Notes under the pieces: generated by a model
Seen by the model: only the letters and a program-made list of their open reading frames with translations
Databases searched by the model: none
Told to the model about the DNA's origin: nothing
Shown: piece by piece, positions 37,427 through 46,586 of the stretch
How positions within the stretch are numbered: the stretch's first letter is position 1
Layout: every line of letters starts with the position of its first letter
Source: Muribaculaceae bacterium
GTDB taxonomy: Bacteria > Bacteroidota > Bacteroidia > Bacteroidales > Muribaculaceae
Direction: 5' to 3'
Assembly: GCA_009775265.1 (NCBI GenBank)
Contig: VSPG01000004.1
Span: 57,850-121,849 of the forward strand
Length of the DNA stretch: 64,000 nt
Position numbers and translations under genes: made by a program

Positions 37427-40400
37427 ATGAAAAACTTACGGAAATTGCGTCTCTTATTGTTCCTGGCTATTGCCACCTGCACCGCCGCGACCGCGTCCGG
37501 ACAGGCCATTCGCATGTTCAATGCCGACGACAACCTCTCCAGCAGCCTTATCAACCAGCTCTACCAGGACCGCAACGGAATCATGTGGATAGCCACCGAA
37601 GACGGCCTCAACCGCTACGACGGCAATAAATTCACCTCCTACCGCCACATCCCCAACGACAGCACATCGTTGTGCAACAATTTCGTAAAATCGCTTTTCG
37701 AGGATAGTGACGGGCAGTTGTATGTATGCACACGCCGTGGCTTGCAGATCTATGACCCGGCAACAGACCGCTTCTTGCCACGCCTGCGGCGCGACTCGGG
37801 CAAAGGGTTCAACTTCTCCATCAACCATGTGATAAAACGCAGCGACAACGAGTACTGGACAATCGGCGACTCGCTCGTGCGCTTCGCCCCGGGCAAGAGA
37901 ACCGTGTCCGACGCCACTACGGCCGACGAGCTCTCAGCTACGCTACGCAATGCCCATTGTGCCATTGTAGACACCGAAAAACACGTATGGGTCTCAAACG
38001 GCTCAGAACTCTACCGTGTGGCTCCCGACAACAGCATGCGCCATTATTTCGGCAAGAAAGACGACCCGGTGGTCTCATCCATGGCAATAGGACGCGACGG
38101 GCTGCTCTACATCGGCACCACCAGCAAGGGGCTTATGCGATTCAACCGCGACCGTGACAGTTTTGAAAGCCTTACGCCGGGAATTTCAAAAGAGATCAAA
38201 GCGCTTTTCTCCGACAGCAACGGCGACATCATACAAGCCATAGACGGAGACGGCATAACCTTCTACACTCCCGCCACAGGCACCAACCGCAAATTCCGCT
38301 TCAGCCACAACAAACTGGGTCCTGACAGGCAAAAGGCCCACACCGTACTGCGCGACGCCGACGGCAACATATGGACAGGGATATACCAGTCCGGAATTGT
38401 CCTGATGCCCGGACAATCAAATTCTTTCGGCTATATAGGCTATAAATCCGAACGCTACGATGTCATAGGCAAAAACTGCGTGTCAGCCATATGCCGGAGC
38501 CATGACGGAAACCTGTGGGTGGGTTCCGACAACGACGGCATCTACAGCCTTAACGACGACATGAGCCTGCAGCGCCACTACTACTCCGACGAAATAGCTT
38601 CGCCCATGTGCATTTTCGAAGACAGCCGTGGCGAAATATGGGTAGGCACCTACCTGCACGGCGTCGGCACCCTCGACCGCAGCACAGGAAACATGCGGCG
38701 GCTCGACATATCCGACAACAGCAGGCATCCCGGCAACGTGTGCTTCGCCATCACCGAAGACCGAGACCACAACGTATGGCTCGGCATGCTCAACTCCGGA
38801 CTCGTGAAATACGACATTAAAACCGGCCGCGTAATCAAAGACTTCTCGTGGCGCGACAAAATAGACCTGTGGATAGCTTCGCTATATTACTCTCCCAAAA
38901 CCAATTCTCTATATATCGGAAGCTACTCCGGCTTGCAGGTAGTGGACAACGTATCGCTGGCCGAGCCGGGGATAAACACATTTTTCACCGACGACGTGGT
39001 GTATTCCATCGACGAAGGGCCGGACGGATGCATATGGCTCGCAACCACAAACGGGATAATCCGCTTCAACCCCACCGACGGCAGCAGCCGGCGCTACACA
39101 ATGGCCGACGGCCTCCACAGCACCACCGCCTACGCGATACGCCACGACGGACACCATATATGGATAAGCCTGAATTCCGGGCTAACAAGATTCGACCCCG
39201 CAACGGAAACGTTCTCAAACTTCCTCGTAAGCGACGGCCTGCAGGGCAACGAATTCTACAAAAACTCGGCTTTCAAAGCTCCGGACGGGCGATTGTATTT
39301 CGGCGGCATAGGAGGCATAACCCACTTCAATCCTCGCGACATTGCATCTCCGGGGCGGAAATGGGCACCGCGCGTGGCGGGGTTCTACCTCCACGGCGCG
39401 CCGGCATCGGTAGGCACGCCGGTCTATGAGGCTTCCGAATTCAGGCTCGAGCCGGACGAAGACTCCTTCTCCATAGAGTTCGGCACACGCCAGCTCGGCC
39501 GCCCTGAATCAGTGCTTTTCGCCTACGCCATTGACGACAAGGCATGGGAAACACTGCCCGCCGGCACGAACATAGTAAATTTCCACCGACTCGAGCCCGG
39601 CAAACACACCCTCCGCTTCAAAACCGTCGACAACCTGACCGAATCCGAAGTGAAGACACTAAGCATAGCAGTAGCCCACCCGTGGTACGCCACGGCATGG
39701 GCAAAAGCGCTTTATGCCGCAGCCGCACTCCTCCTTGCCGTGTGGGCGGCATACAGCTACGCCGCACGCCTGCGACACCGCACGGAACTGCTCAACCTCA
39801 CCCATGCCGAACAAATCAACGAAGCACGCCTGCAGTCGTTCGTCAACATGTCGCACGAGATACGCACACCCATGTCGCTCGTGATAAGCCCCCTGCAAAA
39901 ACTTCTCGCCACCGACACCGACCCTTCTCGCCGCCACGAATACGGACTCATACTGCGCAACGCCAAACGCATCCTGCGACACATCGACGAACTCATGGAC
40001 CTGCGGAAAATCGAGAAACGACAGATGCGCCTGTCGCTCCGGCGCACGCAGCTCGTGCCTTTCATCGACGACATTTGCGAGACATTCGCCCAGGTAATGG
40101 CAGGAAAGAACATCGCGTTCAGTTTCAACTACGATTCGTCGGACACATCCGCGTGCATCGACGCCGCCAATTTTGACAAAATCATGATGAACCTGCTCTC
40201 CAACGCCGTAAAATACACCCCCGAAGGCGGCCGCATCAGCATCGACCTCGAACGCACGCCCGACGACATGGTGCGCATCGCTGTCACCGACACCGGCATA
40301 GGAGTGCCCGACAAAGACAAGCAGCGCATATTCGACCGCTTCTACCAGGCCCACGGCAACACTGCCGGCGGCACAGGCGTGGGACTTCACCTCACCCAGC

Positions 40401-41416
40401 AGCTCGTGGCACTGCACCACGGCACAATCGTAGCCACCGACAACCCCGACGGAAACGAAGGCACACGCTTCATCGTCACCATACCCGCCGGACAGGAAGA
40501 CATCGGGGAAAGCGACGCCGCATCTACGGCCATCCCCGGAGCCCGGCCCACACGCCACGGCCTCCCCTTCAACGACCCCAAGAGCCTGCTCGTGCCCGAC
40601 ATAGACGAATCGCCGGCGGAGACCGCCCACCAGCAGGCCGAACGCGTACTCATAGTAGAAGACGACGAGGAAATACGCAGCTATCTCAGACACGAACTGT
40701 CGGCAAAATACCGCGTGAGCTGCTGTACAGGCGGGCGGGAAGCTCTCGATACCATATTCCGGCAGGCGCCGGACCTGATAGTGAGCGACATAATGATGCC
40801 CGAAATGGATGGCATATGCCTCACACGCACCATCAAGCAGAACATCAACCTCAACCACATCCCCGTGATACTCGTCACCGCCATGTCGCGCGACGAAGAC
40901 AACATCGCAGCCATCGAGGCCGGCGCCGACGACTTCGTGACAAAACCCTTCAACATAGAGATTCTCAAATCGAAAATATCAGGCCTGCTCACACGCTACC
41001 GGCTGCTCAAAAACCGCTACAGCGGCAGCCAGGAACACGACGACAAGATAGACAAGATAAGCGTGGAGTCCAATGACGAAAAACTCATGAAACGAATAAT
41101 GGCCGTGATAAACCGCGAAATGGCCAACCCCGACCTCACAGTCGAACTGCTCGCATCGGAAGTGGGTCTCAGCCGCGTCCATCTGCACCGACGCCTCAAA
41201 GCACTCACCAACCAGTCGCCGCGCGACTTCATACGCAACACCCGCCTGCGCCAGGCCGCCACTCTGCTCAGCGAGAAACGCCTGAGCGTGGCGGAAGTAT
41301 CGGACCTCACAGGGTTCAGCAATGCAGGCAGCTTCACGACCGCGTTCAAGCGCCTTTTCGGCACCACTCCGAGCGAATACGCCGAAAATAAAGCAGAAGC
41401 ATCGATAAACAACTAA
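37427..41416 (+). CDS. Hybrid two-component system sensor/regulator (xylan HTCS)
   Basis: 1329 residues from the ATG at 37427; an upstream TTG frame start lies inside the promoter. Order: signal peptide (1-25), two seven-bladed reg_prop propellers (repeats such as NGIMWIATEDGLNRYDG), a Y_Y_Y domain, a membrane helix (~760-782), HisKA with His810 in NMSHEIRTPM, HATPase (NLLSNAVKYTP, DTGIGVPD, GGTGVGLHL), a receiver with phospho-acceptor Asp1121 in VSDIMMPEMDG, and a C-terminal AraC-type HTH. All signalling steps sit in one inner-membrane polypeptide, which binds an oligosaccharide in the periplasm and DNA in the cytosol. Its position between two xylan operons points to xylo-oligosaccharide sensing. 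Confidence 0.95.
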   Translation: MKNLRKLRLLLFLAIATCTAATASGQAIRMFNADDNLSSSLINQLYQDRNGIMWIATEDGLNRYDGNKFTSYRHIPNDSTSLCNNFVKSLFEDSDGQLYVCTRRGLQIYDPATDRFLPRLRRDSGKGFNFSINHVIKRSDNEYWTIGDSLVRFAPGKRTVSDATTADELSATLRNAHCAIVDTEKHVWVSNGSELYRVAPDNSMRHYFGKKDDPVVSSMAIGRDGLLYIGTTSKGLMRFNRDRDSFESLTPGISKEIKALFSDSNGDIIQAIDGDGITFYTPATGTNRKFRFSHNKLGPDRQKAHTVLRDADGNIWTGIYQSGIVLMPGQSNSFGYIGYKSERYDVIGKNCVSAICRSHDGNLWVGSDNDGIYSLNDDMSLQRHYYSDEIASPMCIFEDSRGEIWVGTYLHGVGTLDRSTGNMRRLDISDNSRHPGNVCFAITEDRDHNVWLGMLNSGLVKYDIKTGRVIKDFSWRDKIDLWIASLYYSPKTNSLYIGSYSGLQVVDNVSLAEPGINTFFTDDVVYSIDEGPDGCIWLATTNGIIRFNPTDGSSRRYTMADGLHSTTAYAIRHDGHHIWISLNSGLTRFDPATETFSNFLVSDGLQGNEFYKNSAFKAPDGRLYFGGIGGITHFNPRDIASPGRKWAPRVAGFYLHGAPASVGTPVYEASEFRLEPDEDSFSIEFGTRQLGRPESVLFAYAIDDKAWETLPAGTNIVNFHRLEPGKHTLRFKTVDNLTESEVKTLSIAVAHPWYATAWAKALYAAAALLLAVWAAYSYAARLRHRTELLNLTHAEQINEARLQSFVNMSHEIRTPMSLVISPLQKLLATDTDPSRRHEYGLILRNAKRILRHIDELMDLRKIEKRQMRLSLRRTQLVPFIDDICETFAQVMAGKNIAFSFNYDSSDTSACIDAANFDKIMMNLLSNAVKYTPEGGRISIDLERTPDDMVRIAVTDTGIGVPDKDKQRIFDRFYQAHGNTAGGTGVGLHLTQQLVALHHGTIVATDNPDGNEGTRFIVTIPAGQEDIGESDAASTAIPGARPTRHGLPFNDPKSLLVPDIDESPAETAHQQAERVLIVEDDEEIRSYLRHELSAKYRVSCCTGGREALDTIFRQAPDLIVSDIMMPEMDGICLTRTIKQNINLNHIPVILVTAMSRDEDNIAAIEAGADDFVTKPFNIEILKSKISGLLTRYRLLKNRYSGSQEHDDKIDKISVESNDEKLMKRIMAVINREMANPDLTVELLASEVGLSRVHLHRRLKALTNQSPRDFIRNTRLRQAATLLSEKRLSVAEVSDLTGFSNAGSFTTAFKRLFGTTPSEYAENKAEASINN

Positions 41417-41463
41417 TAATCAGACTACATGTAACGCCGGACTGTATTAATGAAACAAATAAA

Positions 41464-41488
41464 TGTCCGATTTAACACTTAACGGACA
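41464..41488. repeat. Inverted repeat in the GH43/xus promoter region
   Basis: TGTCCG-N13-CGGACA, about 60 bp upstream of the -7 box and adjacent to the predicted HTCS operator. It may be a second protein-binding site, for instance for catabolite control; the function is unknown. Confidence 0.4.
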
Positions 41489-41491
41489 ACA

Positions 41492-41521
41492 ATGTTACAC
41501 ATTCTCAAACATCAGTAACGT
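41492..41521 (+). promoter_or_regulatory. Predicted xylan-regulator operator, site A (GH43/xus promoter)
   Basis: ATGTTAC-N16-GTAACGT. The proximal GTAAC ends 6 bp before the TTTG box and exactly 31 bp before the -7 element of the GH43-xus operon. Confidence 0.7.
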
Positions 41522-41525
41522 ACAA

Positions 41526-41559
41526 TTTGTTAAAATTCGTTCCGTCTGCCTAATTTTGC
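41526..41559 (+). promoter_or_regulatory. Promoter of the GH43-xus operon
   Basis: TTTG at 41526-41529, 21 bp, then TAATTTTGC at 41551-41559, 40 bp before the GH43 ATG. Confidence 0.75.
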
Positions 41560-41599
41560 GTAAAATTAACTGCAAAAACCGTAATCTATCACGACAACC

Positions 41600-43312
41600 A
41601 TGAAAAAGACTATGGCAATAGCCGCAGCAGCCCTCGCCCTGAGCGCATGCACAGCCAACCGGACAACACCAGAGGCGCAGCCCGGCACAGCCGTATTCGG
41701 CAGCTTCCTTTACGAAGGAAGCGATAGTGTATACACTATCAGTCCGCTTGCGGACAACGCCGCATTCCACAACCCGATTCTCCCCGGATGGTATTCCGAC
41801 CCCTCTGTCTGCACCAACGGCAAGGGCGATTACTTCCTCGTCACATCCACATTCTGCTACTTTCCCGGAGTTCCGCTGTTCCATAGCCGCGACATGGTGA
41901 ACTGGAGGCAAATCGGCCATGTGCTCAACCGCGAGTCCCAACTCGACAATTTCCCCGGACAGCACATAAGCGGCGGCATCTTCGCGCCCGCCATAAGCTA
42001 CAATCCGGCCAACGGAATGTACTACATGATCACGACTAACGTCGGCGCCGGAAACTTCTTCGTGAAAACTTCCGACCCCTTCTCGGGTCAGTGGAGCGAC
42101 CCCGTCTACCTGCCCGAAGTGCAGGGCATAGACCCCGCATTCTTCTTCGACACCGACGGCAAGGCCTATATCGTGAACAACGACGACGCCCCCGACGGCA
42201 AACCCGAGTACGACGGGCACCGCACAGTGCGCGTGGTGGAATTCGACATCGAATCCGAAAAATGCGTTGGCGAGCGCAAAATAGTCGTCAACAAAGGCTG
42301 GCGCCCGCAGGACAAACCCATATGGTGCGAAGGACCGCACATTTATAATGTGGACGGGCAGTACTACCTCATGACAGCCGAAGGAGGCACAGCCGAGGGC
42401 CACAGCGAAGTCATCTACCGCGGCACCTCGCCCTTCGGCCCCTTCACGCCCTACAAAAACAACCCCATCCTGACACAGCGCAACCTCGACCGCAATCGCC
42501 CCAACCCCGTCACCTGCGCCGGCCACGCCGACCTCGTACAGACAGCCGAAGGCGACTGGTGGGCCGTGTTCCTCGCATGCCGCCCCAACAAAGCCGGATT
42601 CGAGAACCTCGGCCGCGAAACATTCATGCTCCCCGTGGAGTGGACAGAAGACGGATGGCCGATAATCCTCGCCGACAAGCAGCCCGTGCCCATGGCCGGC
42701 ACACGCGCCGGCGTAGTGCGCGACGAAGCGCGCACCACATTCGGCAACTTCAGCATAACAGAAGAATTCGACAGCACATCCCTCGCCCCCGAATGGATGA
42801 CCCTGCGCTCCCCGGCCACCGAGCTTTACTCACTTTCCGACAATCCCGGCAGCCTTACGCTGAAATGCGCCGACACCGACGTGCGAGAGAAATCCACCCC
42901 CGCATTCATCGCACGCCGCATCCAGCACCACAGTTTCAAGTGCAGCGCGCCCATGACGTTCGTGCCCGACAGTGCCTCGCAGTGCGCCGGGCTGCTCCTG
43001 TTCAAGGACGAAGCACACCACTATCTGTTCGCACGCGGCATCGACTCCGAAGGCAACCACGTCGTGTTCGTCGACAAGACAAGCCCCGAAGGCACGGAAA
43101 CAATCGCCTCCGTACCCGTAGAAGCATCCGAAAACACCGTCACACTCACCATAAGCAGCGCCGACGGCCTGAGCTATGATTTCAGCATGACAGGCACCGA
43201 CGGCAGAAGCACCGTAGTGGCCGAAGGCGTAGACGCGCGCCACACATCCACCGCTGCCGCCGGCGGATTCACCGGCACCACAGTAGGCCCCTACGCCACA
43301 AACCGCAGATAA
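41600..43312 (+). CDS. GH43 beta-xylosidase/arabinofuranosidase, lipoprotein
   Basis: A 570-residue protein with a lipoprotein signal (LSAC, Cys17). The propeller domain has a candidate triad of Asp67 (WYSDPSVC), Asp178 (VQGIDPAFF) and Glu244 (IWCEGPHIY). Residues ~385-560 form the concanavalin-like C-terminal domain found in GH43 beta-xylosidases of subfamilies 11/12. It is the first gene downstream of the regulator and is transcribed towards the xus cluster. It probably trims xylose or arabinose from arabinoxylan fragments at the outer membrane or in the periplasm. Confidence 0.9.
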   Translation: MKKTMAIAAAALALSACTANRTTPEAQPGTAVFGSFLYEGSDSVYTISPLADNAAFHNPILPGWYSDPSVCTNGKGDYFLVTSTFCYFPGVPLFHSRDMVNWRQIGHVLNRESQLDNFPGQHISGGIFAPAISYNPANGMYYMITTNVGAGNFFVKTSDPFSGQWSDPVYLPEVQGIDPAFFFDTDGKAYIVNNDDAPDGKPEYDGHRTVRVVEFDIESEKCVGERKIVVNKGWRPQDKPIWCEGPHIYNVDGQYYLMTAEGGTAEGHSEVIYRGTSPFGPFTPYKNNPILTQRNLDRNRPNPVTCAGHADLVQTAEGDWWAVFLACRPNKAGFENLGRETFMLPVEWTEDGWPIILADKQPVPMAGTRAGVVRDEARTTFGNFSITEEFDSTSLAPEWMTLRSPATELYSLSDNPGSLTLKCADTDVREKSTPAFIARRIQHHSFKCSAPMTFVPDSASQCAGLLLFKDEAHHYLFARGIDSEGNHVVFVDKTSPEGTETIASVPVEASENTVTLTISSADGLSYDFSMTGTDGRSTVVAEGVDARHTSTAAAGGFTGTTVGPYATNRR

Positions 43313-43456
43313 CAAACACTCATATAATTAATAATTCACTTAAACCAAAACCGACAATAAGAAACAGAAAAACCAGGAAAAACCATTTACCTGCCTTGAA
43401 AAGGCAAAATTGAAAACACATTAAAAATAACCTGAACCAAAACCAATCACCAACAA

Positions 43457-46400
43457 ATGGAAAATGTAAAGAAATTGTTTCGTTGCATTTCAGTTCTGAC
43501 ACTGATGATGGTCTGCGGAGCCTTCACGGCTTACGCCGCCACAGTGTCCGGTACTGTGGTCGACGATACGGGCGAGCCCCTTATCGGCGTCAGCGTAACG
43601 CTCAAGGGCAACAATGCAGGCGTGACAACGGACATCGACGGTAATTATACCATACAGGTGCCCGATGCAAAGACCGCCACGCTCACATTCAGCTACGTGG
43701 GCATGGAATCACAGGAAATCAAAATCAACGGACGTAGCAAAGTCGACGTTACCCTCAAGCCCAACAGCAATGCTCTTGAGGAAGTCGTGGTTGTAGGCTA
43801 CGGCCATCAGAAAAAAGCATCCGTAGTGGGCGCCATCACCCAGACATCCGGTGCCGTGCTCGAACGCGCTGCCGGTATCCATGACATCGGCAACGCCCTT
43901 ACCGGTAACATGCCCGGCGTCGTGACGACCCAGAGCAGCGGTATGCCCGGCGACGAAGAACCCCAGATCACCATCCGCGGCGCTTCCTCCTGGAACAACA
44001 GCTCGCCCCTGGTGCTCGTCGATGGTATCGAACGCCCCATGAGCTCCGTCGACATCAGCTCCGTCGAGTCCATCTCCGCACTCAAGGACGCATCGGCCAC
44101 CGCAGTCTATGGTGTGAAAGGCGCCAACGGCGTAATTCTCATCACCACCAAACGCGGTCAGGAAGGCAAGGCCAAAATCGACGTAGGCTTCACCTCCACA
44201 ATGAAAACCATATCCAAGCTTCCTGACAAGTACGACTCCTACGACGCAATGCTCCTGCACAACCGCGTCATCGAGCACGAACTCGCCCTCAGCCCCACCT
44301 CCTGGAGCTACATCGTGCCCATGGACCGCGTGAACAAGTACCGCTACCGCACATCCATAGAGGACATCGAGCGTTACCCCAACGTGGACTGGCGCAACGA
44401 GCTGTTCAAGGACGCAGCAATGAGCTATAACGCTTATGTCAACATCGCCGGCGGCACCAAGTTCGTGCGCTACTACACCGCAGTCGACTTCGTGAGCGAA
44501 GGCGACCTTTTCCGTAGCTTCGACGCAGGTCGCGGATTCCGCAGCGGCTTCGACTACAACCGCCTCAACGTGCGCAGCAACCTCGACTTCTCCATCACAA
44601 AGACTACTACTTTCAAGGTGAACGTGGCAGGCTCCAACGGCTCGCGCAAAACCCCCTACAACGGATCCGGTTTCTACAGCGTGGACTGGTCGGCAGCACA
44701 GATCTGGGGCTCGGTCTACAGCACAGCTCCCGACATCTTCATGCCCCGATACAGCGACGGCTCGCTCGGATTCTACCCGCTCAACGCCGCCCAGACCACC
44801 AACTCCGTGGCCAATATCATGACAGCCGGCACCATGCGCATGACAAATACGCGCATCAACACCGACTTCGTACTTGAGCAGGACCTCTCGATGATTACCA
44901 AAGGCCTCAACTTCCGCGGCATGATTTCCTGGGACAACCTCTTCGTGGAAGGCAAGCGCGGCATCGAGGACACTTCAGCCTACGTGTTCAAATACATCGA
45001 CCCCGCAACCGGCGAAGTCACCAATCGTAACGACTACGACCAGACTACCGGCTTCGACTACCGCACACAGTCCAACCTCGCGCTGCGTGCAGGCGAAGTG
45101 GCCAACTGGAAGACACAGCGCCACGTCAACTACCAGCTCCAGCTCAACTGGGCTCGCGAGTTCGGCAAGCACTCCGTAAGCGCCACAGGCGTATGGAGCC
45201 GCCAGGAAGACGCCTACGGCAGCGAAATCCCCCGCTACCGTGAAGACTGGGTGTTCCGTACCACCTACGACTTCGACGGACGCTACCTCGTGGAATACAA
45301 CGGCGCCTACAACGGCTCCGAGAAATTCGGCAAAGGCTACCGCTTCGGTTTCTTCAACTCGGGCGCTATCGGATGGCGCATCAGCGGCGAACCGTTCTTC
45401 AAGCCCCTGCTGCCCTACATCAACAACCTCAAGCTCCGCGCCTCCTACGGCGAAATCGGCGACGACTCCGGCGACCGCTGGCTGTACACCGACACCTGGG
45501 GCTTCGGCGGCAACGCAATCGTCGACGGCTCCGCCAAACCCGGCAACACCAGCCCTTACTCCTTCTACTACCAGAGCACCATCGGCAACCCCGACGCACA
45601 CTGGGAAAAGGTGACGAAGTTCAACTTCGGTATCGACTACGGATTCCTCAACGACATGTTCGCCGGCGCCGTGGAAATATTCAAGGACAAACGTAAAGAC
45701 ATCCTCATCCGCGGCACCGACCGTTCCATCCCCAGCTACTTCGGCGGCAACCCGCCCACAGCCAACCTCGGCCGTGCCGAAGCATCCGGCTTCGAAGTGG
45801 AACTCCGCTTCAATTATCCCATCAACCGCGACATGCGCACATGGGCCAACTTCAGCATGACCCACGCATCCAACAAAATCATCGACCGTGACGACCCCCG
45901 CCTGCGTCCCGACTACCAGAAACAGGCAGGCTACGCCATCGGCCAGTACCATTCGCACATCGATGCCGGATTCCTCAACAACTACGACATGATCTACGGC
46001 GCCCCCGCCTTCGAAACCAACGACGACCAGCGCCTCCCCGGCGACTACTACATCGTCGACTTCAACGGCGACGGCGTAGTCAACGCCGACGACTCCGCGC
46101 CCTACGGCTACACCGAAACTCCTCAGAACACCTACAACGCCACCCTCGGCTTCGAATGGAAAGGCCTCAGCGTGTTCGCACAGTTCTACGGCGTAACAGG
46201 CGTATCGCGTACAGTAGACCTCCGCAGCTTCGAAAACCAGATGAACAACGCCTACGACCTGCACCGCGACTGGTGGAGCGCCGACGGCAGCGGCGACATG
46301 CTCGTGCCCCGCTGGCTCAGCACACCCTACTCTGCGCAGTACGGCACACAGTGGATCTACGACGCATCCTACATCCGTCTCAAGAACGTCGAAGTGGCCT

Positions 46401-46582
46401 ACACCTGGAACTCCGGCTGGATCAAGAAACTCGGCCTGAGCAACCTCAAGGTATACCTCAACGGCAACAACCTGTGGCTCTGGACCCGCATGCCCGACGA
46501 CCGCGAAAGCAACTACGGCTACGCCGCATCGGCTTACCCGACCACCCGCCGCTTCAACCTCGGCGTGAAGTTCTCACTCTAA
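43457..46582 (+). CDS. xusA: SusC-like TonB-dependent xylan importer
   Basis: 1041 residues: signal peptide, an N-terminal carboxypeptidase-D-like domain (~30-105, VSGTVVDDTGEPLIGVSVTLKG), a TonB-box-like LEEVVVVGYG, the plug (PQITIRGASSWNNSSPLVLVDG), and a 22-strand barrel. A calcium-loop-like DFNGDGVVNADD lies near residue 870. It forms the outer-membrane channel for xylo-oligosaccharides with the SusD partner encoded 4 bp downstream. The gene order SusC-SusD-SusC-SusD-XusE-GH10 matches the conserved xylan utilisation cluster of Bacteroides and Prevotella. A 144-bp AT-rich leader precedes it. Confidence 0.93.
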   Translation: MENVKKLFRCISVLTLMMVCGAFTAYAATVSGTVVDDTGEPLIGVSVTLKGNNAGVTTDIDGNYTIQVPDAKTATLTFSYVGMESQEIKINGRSKVDVTLKPNSNALEEVVVVGYGHQKKASVVGAITQTSGAVLERAAGIHDIGNALTGNMPGVVTTQSSGMPGDEEPQITIRGASSWNNSSPLVLVDGIERPMSSVDISSVESISALKDASATAVYGVKGANGVILITTKRGQEGKAKIDVGFTSTMKTISKLPDKYDSYDAMLLHNRVIEHELALSPTSWSYIVPMDRVNKYRYRTSIEDIERYPNVDWRNELFKDAAMSYNAYVNIAGGTKFVRYYTAVDFVSEGDLFRSFDAGRGFRSGFDYNRLNVRSNLDFSITKTTTFKVNVAGSNGSRKTPYNGSGFYSVDWSAAQIWGSVYSTAPDIFMPRYSDGSLGFYPLNAAQTTNSVANIMTAGTMRMTNTRINTDFVLEQDLSMITKGLNFRGMISWDNLFVEGKRGIEDTSAYVFKYIDPATGEVTNRNDYDQTTGFDYRTQSNLALRAGEVANWKTQRHVNYQLQLNWAREFGKHSVSATGVWSRQEDAYGSEIPRYREDWVFRTTYDFDGRYLVEYNGAYNGSEKFGKGYRFGFFNSGAIGWRISGEPFFKPLLPYINNLKLRASYGEIGDDSGDRWLYTDTWGFGGNAIVDGSAKPGNTSPYSFYYQSTIGNPDAHWEKVTKFNFGIDYGFLNDMFAGAVEIFKDKRKDILIRGTDRSIPSYFGGNPPTANLGRAEASGFEVELRFNYPINRDMRTWANFSMTHASNKIIDRDDPRLRPDYQKQAGYAIGQYHSHIDAGFLNNYDMIYGAPAFETNDDQRLPGDYYIVDFNGDGVVNADDSAPYGYTETPQNTYNATLGFEWKGLSVFAQFYGVTGVSRTVDLRSFENQMNNAYDLHRDWWSADGSGDMLVPRWLSTPYSAQYGTQWIYDASYIRLKNVEVAYTWNSGWIKKLGLSNLKVYLNGNNLWLWTRMPDDRESNYGYAASAYPTTRRFNLGVKFSL

Positions 46583-46586
46583 TCAC

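Noticed and set aside
43392..43406. Short hairpin (TGCCTT/AAGGCA) between GH43 and xusA
   Set aside because: Only 6 bp with no U tract, so not called as a terminator. It may affect the GH43:xusA ratio, but evidence is thin.
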